From Carya illinoinensis (lineage: Eukaryota > Streptophyta > Magnoliopsida > Fagales > Juglandaceae), in assembly GCF_018687715.1 (NCBI RefSeq), contig NC_056752.1, positions 496,001 to 560,000 of the forward strand: a stretch of 64,000 bases of DNA, given 5' to 3'. Of the stretch, positions 22,407-34,736 are shown piece by piece. How positions within the stretch are numbered: the stretch's first letter is position 1; the number at the start of each line of letters is the position of its first letter. A program made the position numbers and the translations under genes. The notes beneath the pieces are model-generated. The model was given only the letters and a program-made list of their open reading frames with translations. It had not been told where the DNA came from and did no database searches.

Positions 22407-24094
22407 ATGCCGCCAAAAAGACAAAGGAGAAATGTGCCTCCTCCACCGAGTCCAAGTCCTGAACCCATTGAGGACTCCCCACCTGAGGAGTCCGTTCCCG
22501 AAGATGAAGTTAACATTACAGAGAACGATGCACAATCGACACCTACCGGTAAGGAATGTTTACGTTAATACTATATATAATCAAGATGTTTGTTTCAATA
22601 AATAATATATATAACCTTCAAAATTATACTATTATCTATTAGTTGATGAACAATTGGCTCGTCGTGGTCGTGGCTATACACGCGGCATCTCACTTGAGAA
22701 AAATCGAAGGCATGGTAAACTGAAAATCACAATTCCTGATAATTCCACTGGAGGAGTGAATGATAGTGCAGCAGCGCTTTCCTCCTATATTGGCACAGTA
22801 ATTCGAGCTTACGCTCCATTTTATGTGCGCTCCTGGAGAGATGTGCCGAATGAGATTAAGGAACACATTCGAAGTCGTGTGCTGGTGAGTTTACTTATTA
22901 TATCATTTTTTTCACCTACATTAGTTTATTTTATTTTTAACGTAATTAATTTATAATTAGGATGAATTTGACCTCGACTTTGGTCGTAGCGAGGATTTGA
23001 GAACTGTGAATGAGTTAATGGCTACACTATTCCGACGTCACAAGGGACGATGTCACGACCATTTCAAGAAATTTGAGACGTTTGAAGAGGCTGCACAGTC
23101 CCCTTTCCAGTAGATGAAATTAGACGACTGGATAAAGTGTTGTGATCTTTTTGCCTCTCCAGAATATCAGGTATTCTAGATTTATTTTCTATAATTATTT
23201 ACATTTATATTTGTTGTTTATATTATATGTATGTACATATATTACAATTAACGGTGAGAATTATTTTTGTAGCACTTAAGTTCTACAAATGCAAATAATA
23301 GATCTGCTCTGACTATTCACCATCGTGCTGGTTCAAGATCATTCCATCGTCTTGCTGAAAAAATGGTAATTAATAAACACAATAATTCATATTTTTTCTT
23401 ATTATTCTTTTATATAAGTACTAATACTGTCTTTTTCAAATTGCTAATGATGTCGTTTTCTTAGAAACGTGATGATCCTGAAAACTTTTCCCTCATTCAT
23501 GTCTATGCTGCTGCTCACACTAATGAGCATAGTGAGTGGATGGATCCTGCAGCTGCAATTAATTATGTAAGCGGTATTCCTTTTGTTGAATTATATTATG
23601 TAACATGTGATTAAATTATTTTTTATTTGTATTTCTTTTAATATGTTACTTATTGTGTGTTTTGATCTTTCAAACTGCAGGGGAAAATGATGGAGATGCA
23701 GTCAGTTTCTGGGGATTCCTCTCCTAGTGATTTGGACATTTTTTCACAGGTGCTTGGGCCCAACTCTAGTATGGCAAGAGGTTTGGGACGATCTTTCAAG
23801 CATTCCGGTTCATCTTCCTCAACCTCATCGACATCACAAATTAATAATCTTACCAAAGATTTAGAAGCTGCACGACGCGAGAATGAGTATATGAGGTCTA
23901 GACAGCAAGAGTTGGAGTCCCTCTTAGAGCGACAGTCTCATTTAGAGACGCGTTTGCAGGACCAACAAAGAGACCAGGAGGAAAGAATCCGTAGTGAGGT
24001 CCAACAGCAAGTGCAGCGGGAGATGATGCTGCAAATGGAGCGTGTTATGTCATTGCAACAGAATCGTGCTGGGCGAGGAAAGAAAAAGAAATGA
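22407..24094 (+). pseudogene. Transposase_24-type second gene of CACTA-1, one in-frame stop
   Basis: Six exons join in frame: 22407-22548, 22643-22884, 22961-23170, 23273-23365, 23465-23566 and 23681-24094, all with GT/AG borders, for 400 codons. Exon 1 is proline/acid-rich (MPPKRQRRNVPPPPSPSPEP). Exons 2-5 hold the Transposase_24 region (PFYVRSWRDVP, VNELMATLFRRHKGRCHDHF, HRAGSRSFHRLAEK, FSLIHVYAAAHTN). Exon 6 ends in a glutamine-rich coiled coil (about residues 310-390) and a GRGKKKK basic tail. This family corresponds to the DNA-binding helper (TNPA/TNPD-like role) of CACTA elements. Codon 179 (23111-23113) is TAG, between PFQ and MKLDDW. Unless read through or edited out by splicing, only a 178-residue N-terminal product is made, so the copy may depend on a helper in trans. 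Confidence 0.85.
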
Positions 24095-24228
24095 ATTTTA
24101 TTTCTGTATTACGTTTTTAACATCTAATTTGAAAACAGTTTCAAACAATATTGGTTGTGAAATATGTACTGTAATATGAAACAATTGGTTTGTTTATTAA
24201 GTGGATGAGTTTAGCATTTCTGATATGT

Positions 24229-24673
24229 ACGTTCGAATGTAAATAAAATACGTTTCAACAGTATTAAACGTTCGAAAATACGTTCGAACGTAACCATACA
24301 AAATAGTAACAAAACGTTCGAACGTTTAAAAAAAACGTTCGAATGTAAAAAAAGTTTAACGTTCCAAACATCCGAACGTACATTTTACGTTCGAACACTA
24401 CTCTCTTAACATTCGAATTAACGTCCGAACGTCATGATACAAACGTTCGGACATTATTTCATTTTCGTTGGAATCGAGATTCGAACGTAACGTTCGCACG
24501 TATAAACGTTCGAACGTTTACATTATACGTCCGAACTATAATCAACAAACGTTACCTTTTCTCGTTCGGATGTCAGCTCGTCTTTTTTACGTTCGAACGT
24601 GTAATTTTAAGTTCGAACGTTATATTCTGTGACAGATTCTAACCGTCACAGAAAATAATACGTTCGAACGTTA
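24229..24673. repeat. Right subterminal ACGTnCGnACGT array
   Basis: About 15 copies and near copies of the dodecamer, mostly ACGTTCGAACGT and ACGTTCGAATGT, in both orientations. It mirrors the left subterminal block but is longer. Confidence 0.9.
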
Positions 24674-24844
24674 CTTCAAACGGCACATCCCCAACCGTCA
24701 CTAAAAATATTTTTAGTGACGCTTGTACAGTAAACTGTCACCAAATGTAATCCGTGACGCACATTACGTGACAGTGGTGGTGACGGTCTAAAACCGTCAC
24801 CAAATATATTTCGTGACGTTTTTTCCATTTCTTGTGACAGTTTC
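24630..24844. repeat. Outer right subterminal region, CCGTCAC words
   Basis: At least eight copies of (C/A)CGTCAC or GTGAC(A/G)GT occur between the dodecamer array and the right end, matching the class of word at 12225-12312. This is a second, distinct subterminal motif class. Confidence 0.8.
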
Positions 24845-24876
24845 ATCTGTCACTAAAACCTATTTTTGTTGTAGTG
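24845..24876 (+). repeat. Right terminal inverted repeat of CACTA-1
   Basis: Ends TTTTTGTTGTAGTG, inverted copy of 12207-12238; followed by the ACG target duplication. Confidence 0.95.
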
Positions 24877-24879
24877 ACG

Positions 24880-26509
24880 TGTGCTATTTTTTTTTTTTTT
24901 TCAACGAACTCAATCACCCACGGTCACTTTGTTTTCTTGAGAAGAAAGGGAGGAATCATGTGCCATTTCTTTTTCCTCAATGTCGTTAAATTCAATGCAT
25001 ATTTTTCCTAAACTTCACATTCATTCATTCTAAAGAGGCCAGAGGCAAGACATGCATTGATTTTGGAACCAAATACATCATGTAATTAATTAGGAATAAA
25101 TATGAAAACGCCGTAAAGAAAGGAGCAAAGAAGTTCAAAAGTAATATTAATATTAAAAGAATTATATGATTTAAAAAGAATTCTCATCTACTATATATTA
25201 ATATCATTTTTATAAGTAAAAAACTATTAATAGCAATAGGCGTAACCAAGTACACTATATGTATGCAAAGGAAAAACATAATAACGAAGTAATAGAAACA
25301 AGATCATATATTAATATAATAATGATATAGTGAATTAAATACTTTATATGTTGACAATAAGCCAATTATACTTGATAACCAATATTTTAAATTTGTTCTG
25401 AAACCAAGTGGCATGGTGTTATACAATATTACTAAATATGCATTAAATAACCTTTTAGAGAATTATAATATTTTTATAATAAAAAAATGTTAATTAATTG
25501 AAATGATGATCTCACTAGCAACAAACATTAATCATTTATCAACAACTTTGAGTTTAACATTGATGATGACCTAACTAGCAACTACATGTTATCATTCAAA
25601 CCACGGTCAATTTTAAAATATGCATATTAGGTTCATATCACTAGTGTGACACAATATGAAATTTGAACTATAGAATGTTAAAAGTATACATACATTTTTT
25701 TTATATTGATTAAAAAGGGAATAAGTTACCAACTTTATTCTAAAAATTAAAAGTGTACGTACAATTTTCTATATTGATTAAAAAAATAATGTTTCCAACT
25801 TTTTGTAGAAGTTAAAAATATACATACAACTTTATATATTAATTAAAAGATAATCAGTTTTCAATTACATTCTAAAGTTAAAAGTGTACGTAAGTATATA
25901 AATAATATGTATGTATGTCTTCAACTTCATTCGAAAAGTTAAAAGTGTAAGGACAATTTTTTATATTAATTAAAAACATAATGTGTCCAATTAAAAATTA
26001 AAAGTTTAGGTACATTTAACCTACCACACTCCAATTATCTCCCAATTCAGTATCATTGAAATAAATATTTGTGATGCCTGCCATGCAAAGACAAAAGGAT
26101 TGTTTTTCGTCTACTAATATCCTACCAATTACATTTGAAAATGTATATTTGATTACCTCTCAGGTAATGTAACTCCAAAATGTCATTTAAAACACCATAA
26201 AAGTTAACATAATTTGTTTTATATTCCCTTTTAACATCCATACCACTACACTGTGTACGCCGATTTAGTTCGCATTTCTAAGTGTGAAACCTAATACCAT
26301 TCATGATACAACCACATTAGAATGTAATTTGTGGATCAGAATCGCAAGCTAGTGCATATAATTGATTAGACACCTCAGGTTCATTCTGACTATGCAAATG
26401 TTTAACCTATTAAAAGTAATGCAAAACAAACAAAATATAATAATTAGCAAAATAATATTTTATGGACTGTATTCAACAATGCGTTATAAATATTTCCATA
26501 TAGCTAAAA
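24880..26509. other. AT-rich CACTA-2 DNA right of CACTA-1
   Basis: No open gene. 24953-25100 repeats sequence found left of CACTA-1 (see 11001-12203). Between about 25685 and 26010 a unit with AAAGTTAAAAGTGTACGTACAATTT and TTATATTGATTAAAAA recurs four or five times about 75 bp apart, a diverged tandem array. Confidence 0.55.
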
Positions 26510-28684
26510 ACATACCTAATTGTTTGAACCACTTTGGAAATTCAACTTCATGTCTACTTTAGACATTATTTGTGCATCGCACTTTGAATTCCTCATAGTG
26601 TTCATTACATATAAAATTTATATCAATATGTGACATAATTTCTAACTCAAATGCATGTGCAATTAAACAAAACACACATGGTTACTTATTTTATATAGTG
26701 CTTAATTTCCATGCAGTTATTTATCACATACCATTGAGCCATTGCAAAAAACCATTCATCTAACAATAATAGTGTTGAGGATCCCCATAGATGAACATTT
26801 TGAGAAAAAATGGCATTTATTCTCTTGCCCCATATCAATATTTTGATCTTCACGATTAAATCTTATATCAACATCATGAAAATACAAGGAGCAGAATATT
26901 AGGCATTCAACATTAATATATACTTCCGTAATTGACTCTCTAGACGTACTCTATTTCGCACACACCTTTTAAGTTTGCCAAGAAATCTTTTGATTAGATA
27001 CATCAATCGAAATTACACTAGTCATGCAAGCAATGTTTCATGTTGTATATGAATGGCTAGGTGTATTATTATACCAAAGAAAAATGGTGAAAAAATCATT
27101 TCTGACTTGAAAAGAATGATGGCAATGTTGCTTGATAGTTGCTTCAAAATCTCTAAGTTTTAACATATGTGGACATATTTCTTTAAAAAGAAAGCTTAGC
27201 TCAATCAATGTCTTCCTTATTATATCTTTTCTTAAGTACCCACGGATTGCAACAGGGAGTGACTATTTTAAAACAAGTTACAATCATGACTTTTCATTCA
27301 TGATATTCTAATATTAGCAACGTTCATATATTGAAAAATATTTTAAGTATGACCGTCAGGGAACTTCACAAATTGTATGCAAGTACAAAATCTATTTTTC
27401 TCATCATTTGATAATGTGTAGGGTGAAAGTGGCATTAAATAAGAACCACCATCTTCTTTTCAGTGTACTTCCTCCCTGAGACTCATTTCAAGCAAATCTT
27501 TTCATGTTTTGATCGTGTCATTTGTCTTTCTCTCCATATTCATCAACGTTCCTAATGCATTTTCACAAATAATCTTCTCAATATGCATGAAGTCAAGGTT
27601 TTGTCTTAATTTTAGTGTTGGTCAATATTATAACTCAATTTTTTTTGTCTAATTCAACTCATCTACTGTATGTTTTCTCTCTCTCTCTCTCTCTCTCTCT
27701 CTTCAAATTACAGATCTCTGACATTCATAGGTTGTTCTAATTCATTCATTAAAAGCAATTCACAAGGTGTCAATCTATGCTCTTCTTTACCATTAAAAAT
27801 AACATTTTTTTTTTCCCAAAAGTGACCATGAGCTATATAATAATGTTTTTGCTCATATTTCAAGCACAGATTTTGTTATCTCATTACACACTGAAAATGC
27901 TAATTTTAGTTTACTACTCTATTCGGAGATATTTACATATGCAAAAAAATCATTTAATGTCTATAGTAATGTTGCATAATAATCGAAAAGTTTGTGATAC
28001 TGATGCATCAAATGTATTTACACCTTCTCACATCTGGTTTAACTCATCAATCAATTGTTTCATATACGCATCAATTTTGTTTCTGGATGCCATAGGTCAA
28101 TGAATAAGTAAATTTATCATGAAGTACGGATCTTTCACATTTACTATGAGGTAGGTTATACAACATAAGTATTACTGGCCACAAGTTGTGAGACGTACTC
28201 ATGTTACCAAATGGATCAAAATCATTTGCTACAACTCTAAGTTGAACGTTGAGAGATTCTTGAGCAAATAATTGATGTGATTTATCAAATTCTTTCCAAA
28301 CCACAGAGGCAACCGGATGTCTCAAATTATTCAACTCATGACCTCGTTTTTCTCTATGATATCTATTATTCGCAGTTGTCACTTTTCAAATATGTAACCT
28401 TTGAAATTTTGACTTCAATGGAAAATACTACAACACCTTATGAGGATTTTTATTATCTTTTTTTTTTTCCATTATCAATCCATCTTGGCTCTTTGGATAT
28501 AGGACATACTCTTGATTACTATCATGCTCTTTCAAAAAAAGTACACAATTATTTTTGCATGCATCTACTTTATCACAATGAAAGCGCAAACCTCGTCTCA
28601 ATTGTTTCGCCTCATAGTATGACTTTGCTAATGTCTCTCTATTGGGAAGTGCCTTTTTCAACAGGTCGATCAACATATCAGATG
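26510..28684 (-). pseudogene. CACTA-2 TNP2 transposase, C-terminal part (hAT-disrupted)
   Basis: Minus-strand translation gives LIDLLKKALP, YYEAKQLRRGLRF, DFDPFGNMSTSHNLWPVILM (28300-28150), a DFMHIEKIICENALGTLM block (about 27600-27540) and a KSHDCN block (about 27290), all TNP2 landmarks in the correct order. A FPKWFKQ stretch near 26550-26520 matches the part just before DUF4216. Many stops and frameshifts occur, and a (CT)n microsatellite sits at 27677-27702. At 28684 the frame is cut by the hAT element; the N-terminal part continues at 42713. Confidence 0.88.
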
Positions 28685-30096
28685 TAGGGCTGAGCAGAAA
28701 GCTAAAAATTCGACTCCGACACCAGCTCCGCTCTGACTTTGACAAGTCGGAGGTGGAAGTGTGCCGCCTCCGCTCCGCTCCGACTCCAATTCTGCCTCCA
28801 ACTCCAACTTCTAATTCCAACTCCGCTCCGATATTATGCATATTTTATAAAAATATATGTGTTTTCAATATATTAACATCTAATAATGATGTATAAACAC
28901 TATAATGCATAAAAACATGTAAGATTATAATACTAATGTATAATAACATGTAAAACTAATGGATAAACACAACTATATAAATAAAAAAATTTATACTAAC
29001 ATGTAATATTAATATATAATAAGTTAATAACTAAATTATTGATGATATAGATTTTATATAACTATATTTATATAGTTAGTTAAACTCAATAATATATTAG
29101 CAGGCCTCATGGGTTAATTATTATAAAATAATATATTTATACTAGCATGGCCCCTATATTTTACATGTTTTTATAAAAATATATGTATTTTTTATACATT
29201 AATCATATATATTTAAATATTTTATTATTTATATAACTATACCTTATATAGTGAGTTAAATACTAGTATCAACAAATGTATCTAAAATAATACACTTATA
29301 CTATAATAACATGTAACATTAATGTACCTAATATACCATGTAGTAGTACTGTATAGTAATCAATCTATAGACTATAATAACATGTAATACAAATAATGTA
29401 TTAAGCAATAAGCCACTAATGCATAATAACATATTAACATGTAATACAAATATATAATAATTAATGTATAATAATATTTAATACTATTGTATAACATGTA
29501 CTAGTAATGTATAATAATCAATGTATAATAACATATAACACTAATATATAAATATTAAAGTATAATAATATTTAATAGTAATGTATAGTAATCAATCTAT
29601 AATAACATGTAATACGAAAAATGTATAAGCACTAAGTCACTAATACATATTAATATATAATAACATGTAATACTAATATATAATAATTAATATATAATAT
29701 TATAATAAGAATAAGTTAAACATTACCAATTTACTATAAGTTAAATATTATAATATTTTAATAACATCCAATAATAAATACTAAGAATATTTAAACATAA
29801 CTATAGTATAATAGCATATCATTAGATATGAGTTAAATAGTAATTGTTAATAATCAATATTAAGAATTAAATTTAGTAATAAAAAAGATTATAAAAACCA
29901 TAAATAAAAAAATTTATGATTAAAATAAAGATTAAAATTAGATTTAAGGTTTACAAAAAAAAAGGGGGGCTCAAAATGGCCAAAACAAAGTCCAAGCGGT
30001 GTTGTTGGACTCTGTTTTGGTCATAAAAACATTAGACGCATTTCAGCCTCCAGGCCCTCAACTTCATCACTTCCCGACCCTCAAATTGACAGATTC
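28685..30096. other. Left non-coding part of the hAT element
   Basis: 28685-28830 is the CTCCGACTCC-rich subterminal region. 28830-29960 is AT-rich with a recurrent (A)TAATAACATGTAATA(C/A)TAAT word, more than a dozen copies, a diverged short satellite. No genes. Confidence 0.75.
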
Positions 30097-30101
30097 ATAA
30101 T

Positions 30102-31379
30102 TGTTGAACTCAAGGTTTCAAGTTTCATGTCATTATAAATCTACACATGGATTTTGATGATAACAAATGAATTCAAAGAATAAAGAAGTCTCAAGCTCAA
30201 GTTGTCTACACAATGGAGTCAAGTACATCAAGGAAACAAGCATGAGCAAGAAGGGAACAAGTTCACATTAAAATTATAGAGTAATGTTGTAAATCTCTTC
30301 AAAATTCAAAATTAGGATTAATGCTCAAAATTAATATTTTATCATAAAACATTAAAATACATTTTCCACATGTGCATGAATATTTTTGAAAATTAAATTT
30401 GAAAATTTTGAAAGATAATTGATTGTCATCTTTTGCATGTGCATGCCTTGATTAAAGGGTTGAACTTTGAAAATATTAAAGATGATTGATTGTCATCTTT
30501 CACATGTGCATGTTTTATTTGAATATTTTCAAAAGTGATTGATACTTTTTTAGACTTATACAAAAAGTAAAAGATTAGGTTTGAATTTTTTGAAAATGAA
30601 AGTGTGCTCATTTTGTCATATGCCAAAAGTAAAAGATTAGGTTTGATTTTTTTTGAAAAAGTGAATGATGTTGTCTTTGACAATTGAAAAAGAAGAACCT
30701 TTTATTTGAATTTTTTTAAAAAGTGAATGATGTTGTCTTTGACATGTGAATCTTTTTAAATTTGAATATGAAGTCTCATATGCCTATAAATAGATCAATT
30801 GAGAGCTTCACATATATAACACCAAGAGCATACAACATTCATTCAAAGCTTTCATTCTCTCTTCTCTAAGCATTGAGCCTTAATCCTTGTTCATTTTGAG
30901 AGATATAGTTTGCGCTGTATTGTTCTTATTTCACTCATTGAGGAGTGTTTTCTGATAACCTACCCACTATCAGCTCTTGTATCAGAAAAATGGTGTGTAT
31001 AACCCTTGTGTGTGTAGAAAGTATTCTACACGGGGAATAGTTGAATCACCACGTGTAAGGTGATTGCAAGTGTAGAGGGTGTTCTACACGGATCCTTTGT
31101 AGCAGTATTGTTCAAAGGTGTAATAGGTTTCTATCTCCACCTGAAGGAGGTTGAATAGTGAATTTGGGAATCCTCAAGGGGTAGCTTGAGGCGAGGACGT
31201 AGGCAGTGGGGCCGAACCTCGTTAACATACTGAGTTTGCTTCTCTCTTACCCTTACTCTTTATGTTTATTGTTATTTTATATTTTGTTTATATTTTATAT
31301 TATATATTTGATTTATAATTGTTATTTTTTTTATACAACTTAATTCACCCCCCTTCTTGTGTTAGTCATCTGGGCAACA
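30102..31379 (+). repeat. 5' LTR of the SIRE-like copia
   Basis: 1278 bp, TGTTGAACTC to GGGCAACA. Contains a TATAAATAGATC promoter box at about 30784-30795 and a run of 60-bp diverged repeats (GTGAATGATGTTGTCTTTGAC) at 30650-30750. Confidence 0.93.
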
Positions 31380-31381
31380 AT

Positions 31382-31393
31382 TGGTATCAGAGC
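31382..31393 (+). other. Primer-binding site of the SIRE-like copia
   Basis: TGGTATCAGAGC, complementary to the initiator Met-tRNA, two bases after the 5' LTR. Confidence 0.97.
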
Positions 31394-31438
31394 TAAGAGC
31401 TCTATTATAAGATTAACTATCTTTTGAGTTAAGATCTT

Positions 31439-32940
31439 ATGGCTAACATTGCAGCTTTATTTGGTGAATGTCAATCTAGCAGTTGGCCTCCACTCTTTTG
31501 TGGAGATAATTACTCATTCTGGAAAGTTAGAATGAGAATATTTCTTCAAGCTCAAGGTAGAGAAATCTGGGAATGTATTGTAAATGGATCTTATATTCCA
31601 ACAAAAGTGGTTGATGGAGTAAAGGTCAAAAAGGAAGAAGAAGAGTTTGATCGTGAAGACGATAGACTTTATACTTTAAATTTAACTGCTATGAATTTAT
31701 TATATAATGCTCTTAATGGAAATGAGTTTAATAGAATAATGAATTGCGCTACAGCAAATGAAATTTAGGATAACTTGGAAGTAACTTATGAAGGAACTTC
31801 GCAAGTAAAGGAATCAAAAATTTATATTCTTACTCATGAATATGAAATGTTTAAGATGAATGATGATGAATCTATTTCTAGTATGCACACTCGTTTTACT
31901 AACATCATAAACAGCTTGACAGCTCTTGGCAAAGTTTATTCCAAGGTGGAGATAGTAAGAAAAATTCTCAACTCTTTACCAAAACGTTGGGAATCAAAAG
32001 TTACAGCGATTCTTGAAGCTAGAGACCTCAAGAAGCTCGAAGTCAATGAACTCATCGGGTCACTTATCACCCATGAGTACACATTGAAAAGAGGAGAAGA
32101 AGAAGGAAAGCCAAAGAAGAGCTTAGCACTTAAAGCTGTTCCTCATGAAAGTGAAAGTGATGAAGATGAGGAAAATGACGATAAAGATGAAGAAGTTGCG
32201 ATGATAACAAGAAGAATTCAGAGGTTCTTGAAGAAAAATAGAACTCCTCCGAGGAAATCTTTCAAAAAGTTTTCCAAGAAAGATTCAGCAATGAAAGCTA
32301 CATGGGATGATGATTCAAGTAGCTCAGATAGTGAAGCAAGCAATGAAGAATCAGCAAATCTTTGTCTTATGGCTAAAGATGACATTGAGGTAACAAATCT
32401 TGATAATATTGAAAATCCTTCATATGAAGAATTGCAAAATATTTTAGAAGAGATTTATGAGGAATTTGAAAAATTGGGTATCAAGTATACTGCTTTGAAA
32501 AAGAAAAATTCTTCTTTAACAAACGAAATTGAAATTTTAAGAAAAGAAAGTATCATTTTGAAAGATGAAAATCTTGAATTGAATAAGAAGAAAACCGATT
32601 TAGAAAATATTGTTGAAAACTTTACGAATGGAAAAAGAAATTTTGAAAAACTTCTTGGTAGTCAAAGATGTGTTTTTGACAAGGCAGGTTTGGGATATAT
32701 GCCAAAACAAAAATACAAACCTTATAAAAATTTCTTTGATAATCATTCTACCTCAAAGATTAATATTCAAAATTCTTTTCATAAAAATAATTTTGTCAAA
32801 AAATGATATTATTATAATCATTCAAGTTTTTCATATATGTCACATGCTATTTGTAATTTTTGTAATAGAAATGGTCATAATTATCATACTTGTCCTATTA
32901 GAAGAAATCATACAATGACTATTAGGGCCATATGGGTACC
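31439..32940 (+). pseudogene. gag of the SIRE-like copia, two in-frame stops
   Basis: Capsid-like gag beginning MANIAALFGECQSSSW. It holds a UBN2-type region (about 31600-32100, HEYEMFKM and IGSLITHEYTLK), an acidic hinge, a coiled coil (about 32440-32620, leucine/lysine heptads) and a CCHC zinc knuckle CNFCNRNGHNYHTC at 32852-32893. An in-frame TAG at 31766-31768 splits off the first 109 residues and a TGA at 32804-32806 precedes the zinc knuckle. Gag coats the RNA in virus-like particles; this copy cannot make full-length protein. Confidence 0.9.
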
Positions 32941-33032
32941 TAAAAATCTTGTTTCTTCTAATACTAATAAATAAAGGACCCAAAGAACTTGGGTACCAAG
33001 AAAAATCATTTTAATTGTTTTTATAGGTATGC

Positions 33033-34736
33033 ATGAAGTCATCCACAAGCAAAAATAAGTGGTTTTTAGATAGTGGATGTTCAAGACACATGACGGGAGA
33101 CAAGACTAAGTTCTTTAATCTTAGATCTAAAGAAGAAGGACACGTGACATTTGGAGACAACTCGAAAGGGAATATCGTGGGAATAGGTAAAATTGATAAT
33201 GAATCTTCTCTCATAATTGAAGATGTTCTACTTATTGAAGGTTTAAAACATAATCTTTTGAGCATAAGTCAATTATGTGATAAAGGATTTACAATTACTT
33301 TTAAAATGGATAAATGCATTATTTTGAATGATCATGATTGTAATATTTGTTTTATCGCTTTTAGAAACAATAATGTTTATACAATTGATTTTGAAGAAAT
33401 TACCTCACAAGATGCTATTTGCCTGTCAACTCAAAATGAAACTAGTTGGTTGTGGCATAGAAGATTAGGTCATGCCAACATGGAACTTATTTCTAAACTT
33501 TCAAAAAATGATCTTGTGAGAGGTTTACCAAAAACATATTTTCTTAAAGACAAAATTTGTGATGCATGTCAATTTGGTAAACAAACAAAAACTTCTTTTA
33601 AAACTAAGAAACATATTTCCACTACTAGACCATTGCAACTGATACACATGGATCTCTTTGGACCAAATAGAGTTGCAAGTCTAGGAGGAAAATATTATGC
33701 ATTTGTTATTGTTGATGATTTCTCTAGATATACTTGGGTCATCTTTCTTGCTCATAAAGATGAGGCACATAATGTATTTACCAAGTTATGCAAGAGAATT
33801 CAAAATGAAAAGGGCTATACTATTTCAAGTATCCGAAGTGATAGGGGAAAAGAGTTTGTTAATAAAAATATTGAAACATTTTGTGATGAAAACGGTTTTG
33901 TACATAATTTTTCTGCTCCTCGAACTCCTCAACAAAATGGGGTAGTAGAGAGGAAAAATAGATCTCTTCAAGAAATGGCAAGAACAATGCTCAATGAGAA
34001 TAACTTGCCTAGTTATTTTTGGGCCGAAGCGGTAAGTACTGTATGTTATATTATAAATAGAGTTATGTTAAGGTCTAAGTTAGATAAAACCCCCTATGAG
34101 CTTTGGAATGAGAAAAAGCCCAACATTGGTTACTTTCATGTATTTGGATGCAAATGTTTTATTTTGAATGACAGAGATAATTTAGGCAAGTTTGATGCAA
34201 AATCTGATGAAAGTATTTTTCTCGGGTATTCTACTAATAGTAAAGTTTATAGAGTATTCAATAAAAAGACTTTGACTGTACAAGAATCTATGCATGTAGT
34301 ATTTGATGAATCTAATTCTCCACTCTCCAAGAAATCTATTGATGAAGAAACAGAAGATATAAATAACACAGAAAGTCTCAATCTCAACAAAGAGAAAACA
34401 ATAGAGGAAGTTCAACATGGAGCCATCAGGAAAGATCATCAAAATTTAATACAAGATGCAACCAAACAGTGGAAATTTGTGAAAGATCATCCAGTAGAAC
34501 AAATTTTGGGAGAACCTTCACAAGGTGTAAGTACTCGATCATCTCTTCGAAATATTTGCAATCATACTGCTTTTCTATCTCAAATTGAACCCAAAAATAT
34601 TGATGACGCACTTCTTGATGAATCTTGGATTCTAGCTATGCAAGAAGAGTTGAATCAATTTGAAAGAAATGATGTTTGGACACTTGTTCCTAGACCCAAA
34701 AATTATACTATTATTGGAACAAAATGGGTTGTCTAC
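33033..34736 (+). pseudogene. Protease-integrase and truncated RT of the SIRE-like copia
   Basis: A single long open frame starts in the protease (WFLDSGCSRHMTGDK, with catalytic DSG). GAG-pre-integrase follows (LWHRRLGHANMELISKL, about residues 137-200), then the integrase core with all three acidic positions visible (HMDLFGP near 209, SDRGKEF near 268, GVVERKNRS near 306). After the integrase C-terminus come the first residues of reverse transcriptase, up to GTKWV. At about 34727-34737 the sequence jumps into the 3' LTR, and the open frame runs on for about 28 codons of LTR before stopping at 34823. RT and RNase H are absent, so it could move only with help from another copy. Confidence 0.92.

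Larger units (their letters stand above)
12207..24876 (+). mobile_element. CACTA-1: structurally complete CACTA (En/Spm) transposon
   Basis: 12,670 bp. The left end reads CACTACAACAAATATGGC and the right end, read inward on the other strand, CACTACAACAAAAATAGG; the terminal repeats match at about 29 of 32 positions. Both sides carry a perfect 3-bp target duplication, ACG (12204-12206 and 24877-24879), the hallmark of CACTA elements. Inside are a TNP2 transposase gene and a Transposase_24 gene on the plus strand, an accessory gene on the minus strand, a central AT-rich divergent promoter region, and two classes of subterminal repeat: GTGACGGTTT-like words outermost and ACGTnCGnACGT dodecamers further in. 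The intact ends, perfect duplication and open transposase frame point to a recent insertion. Confidence 0.97.
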
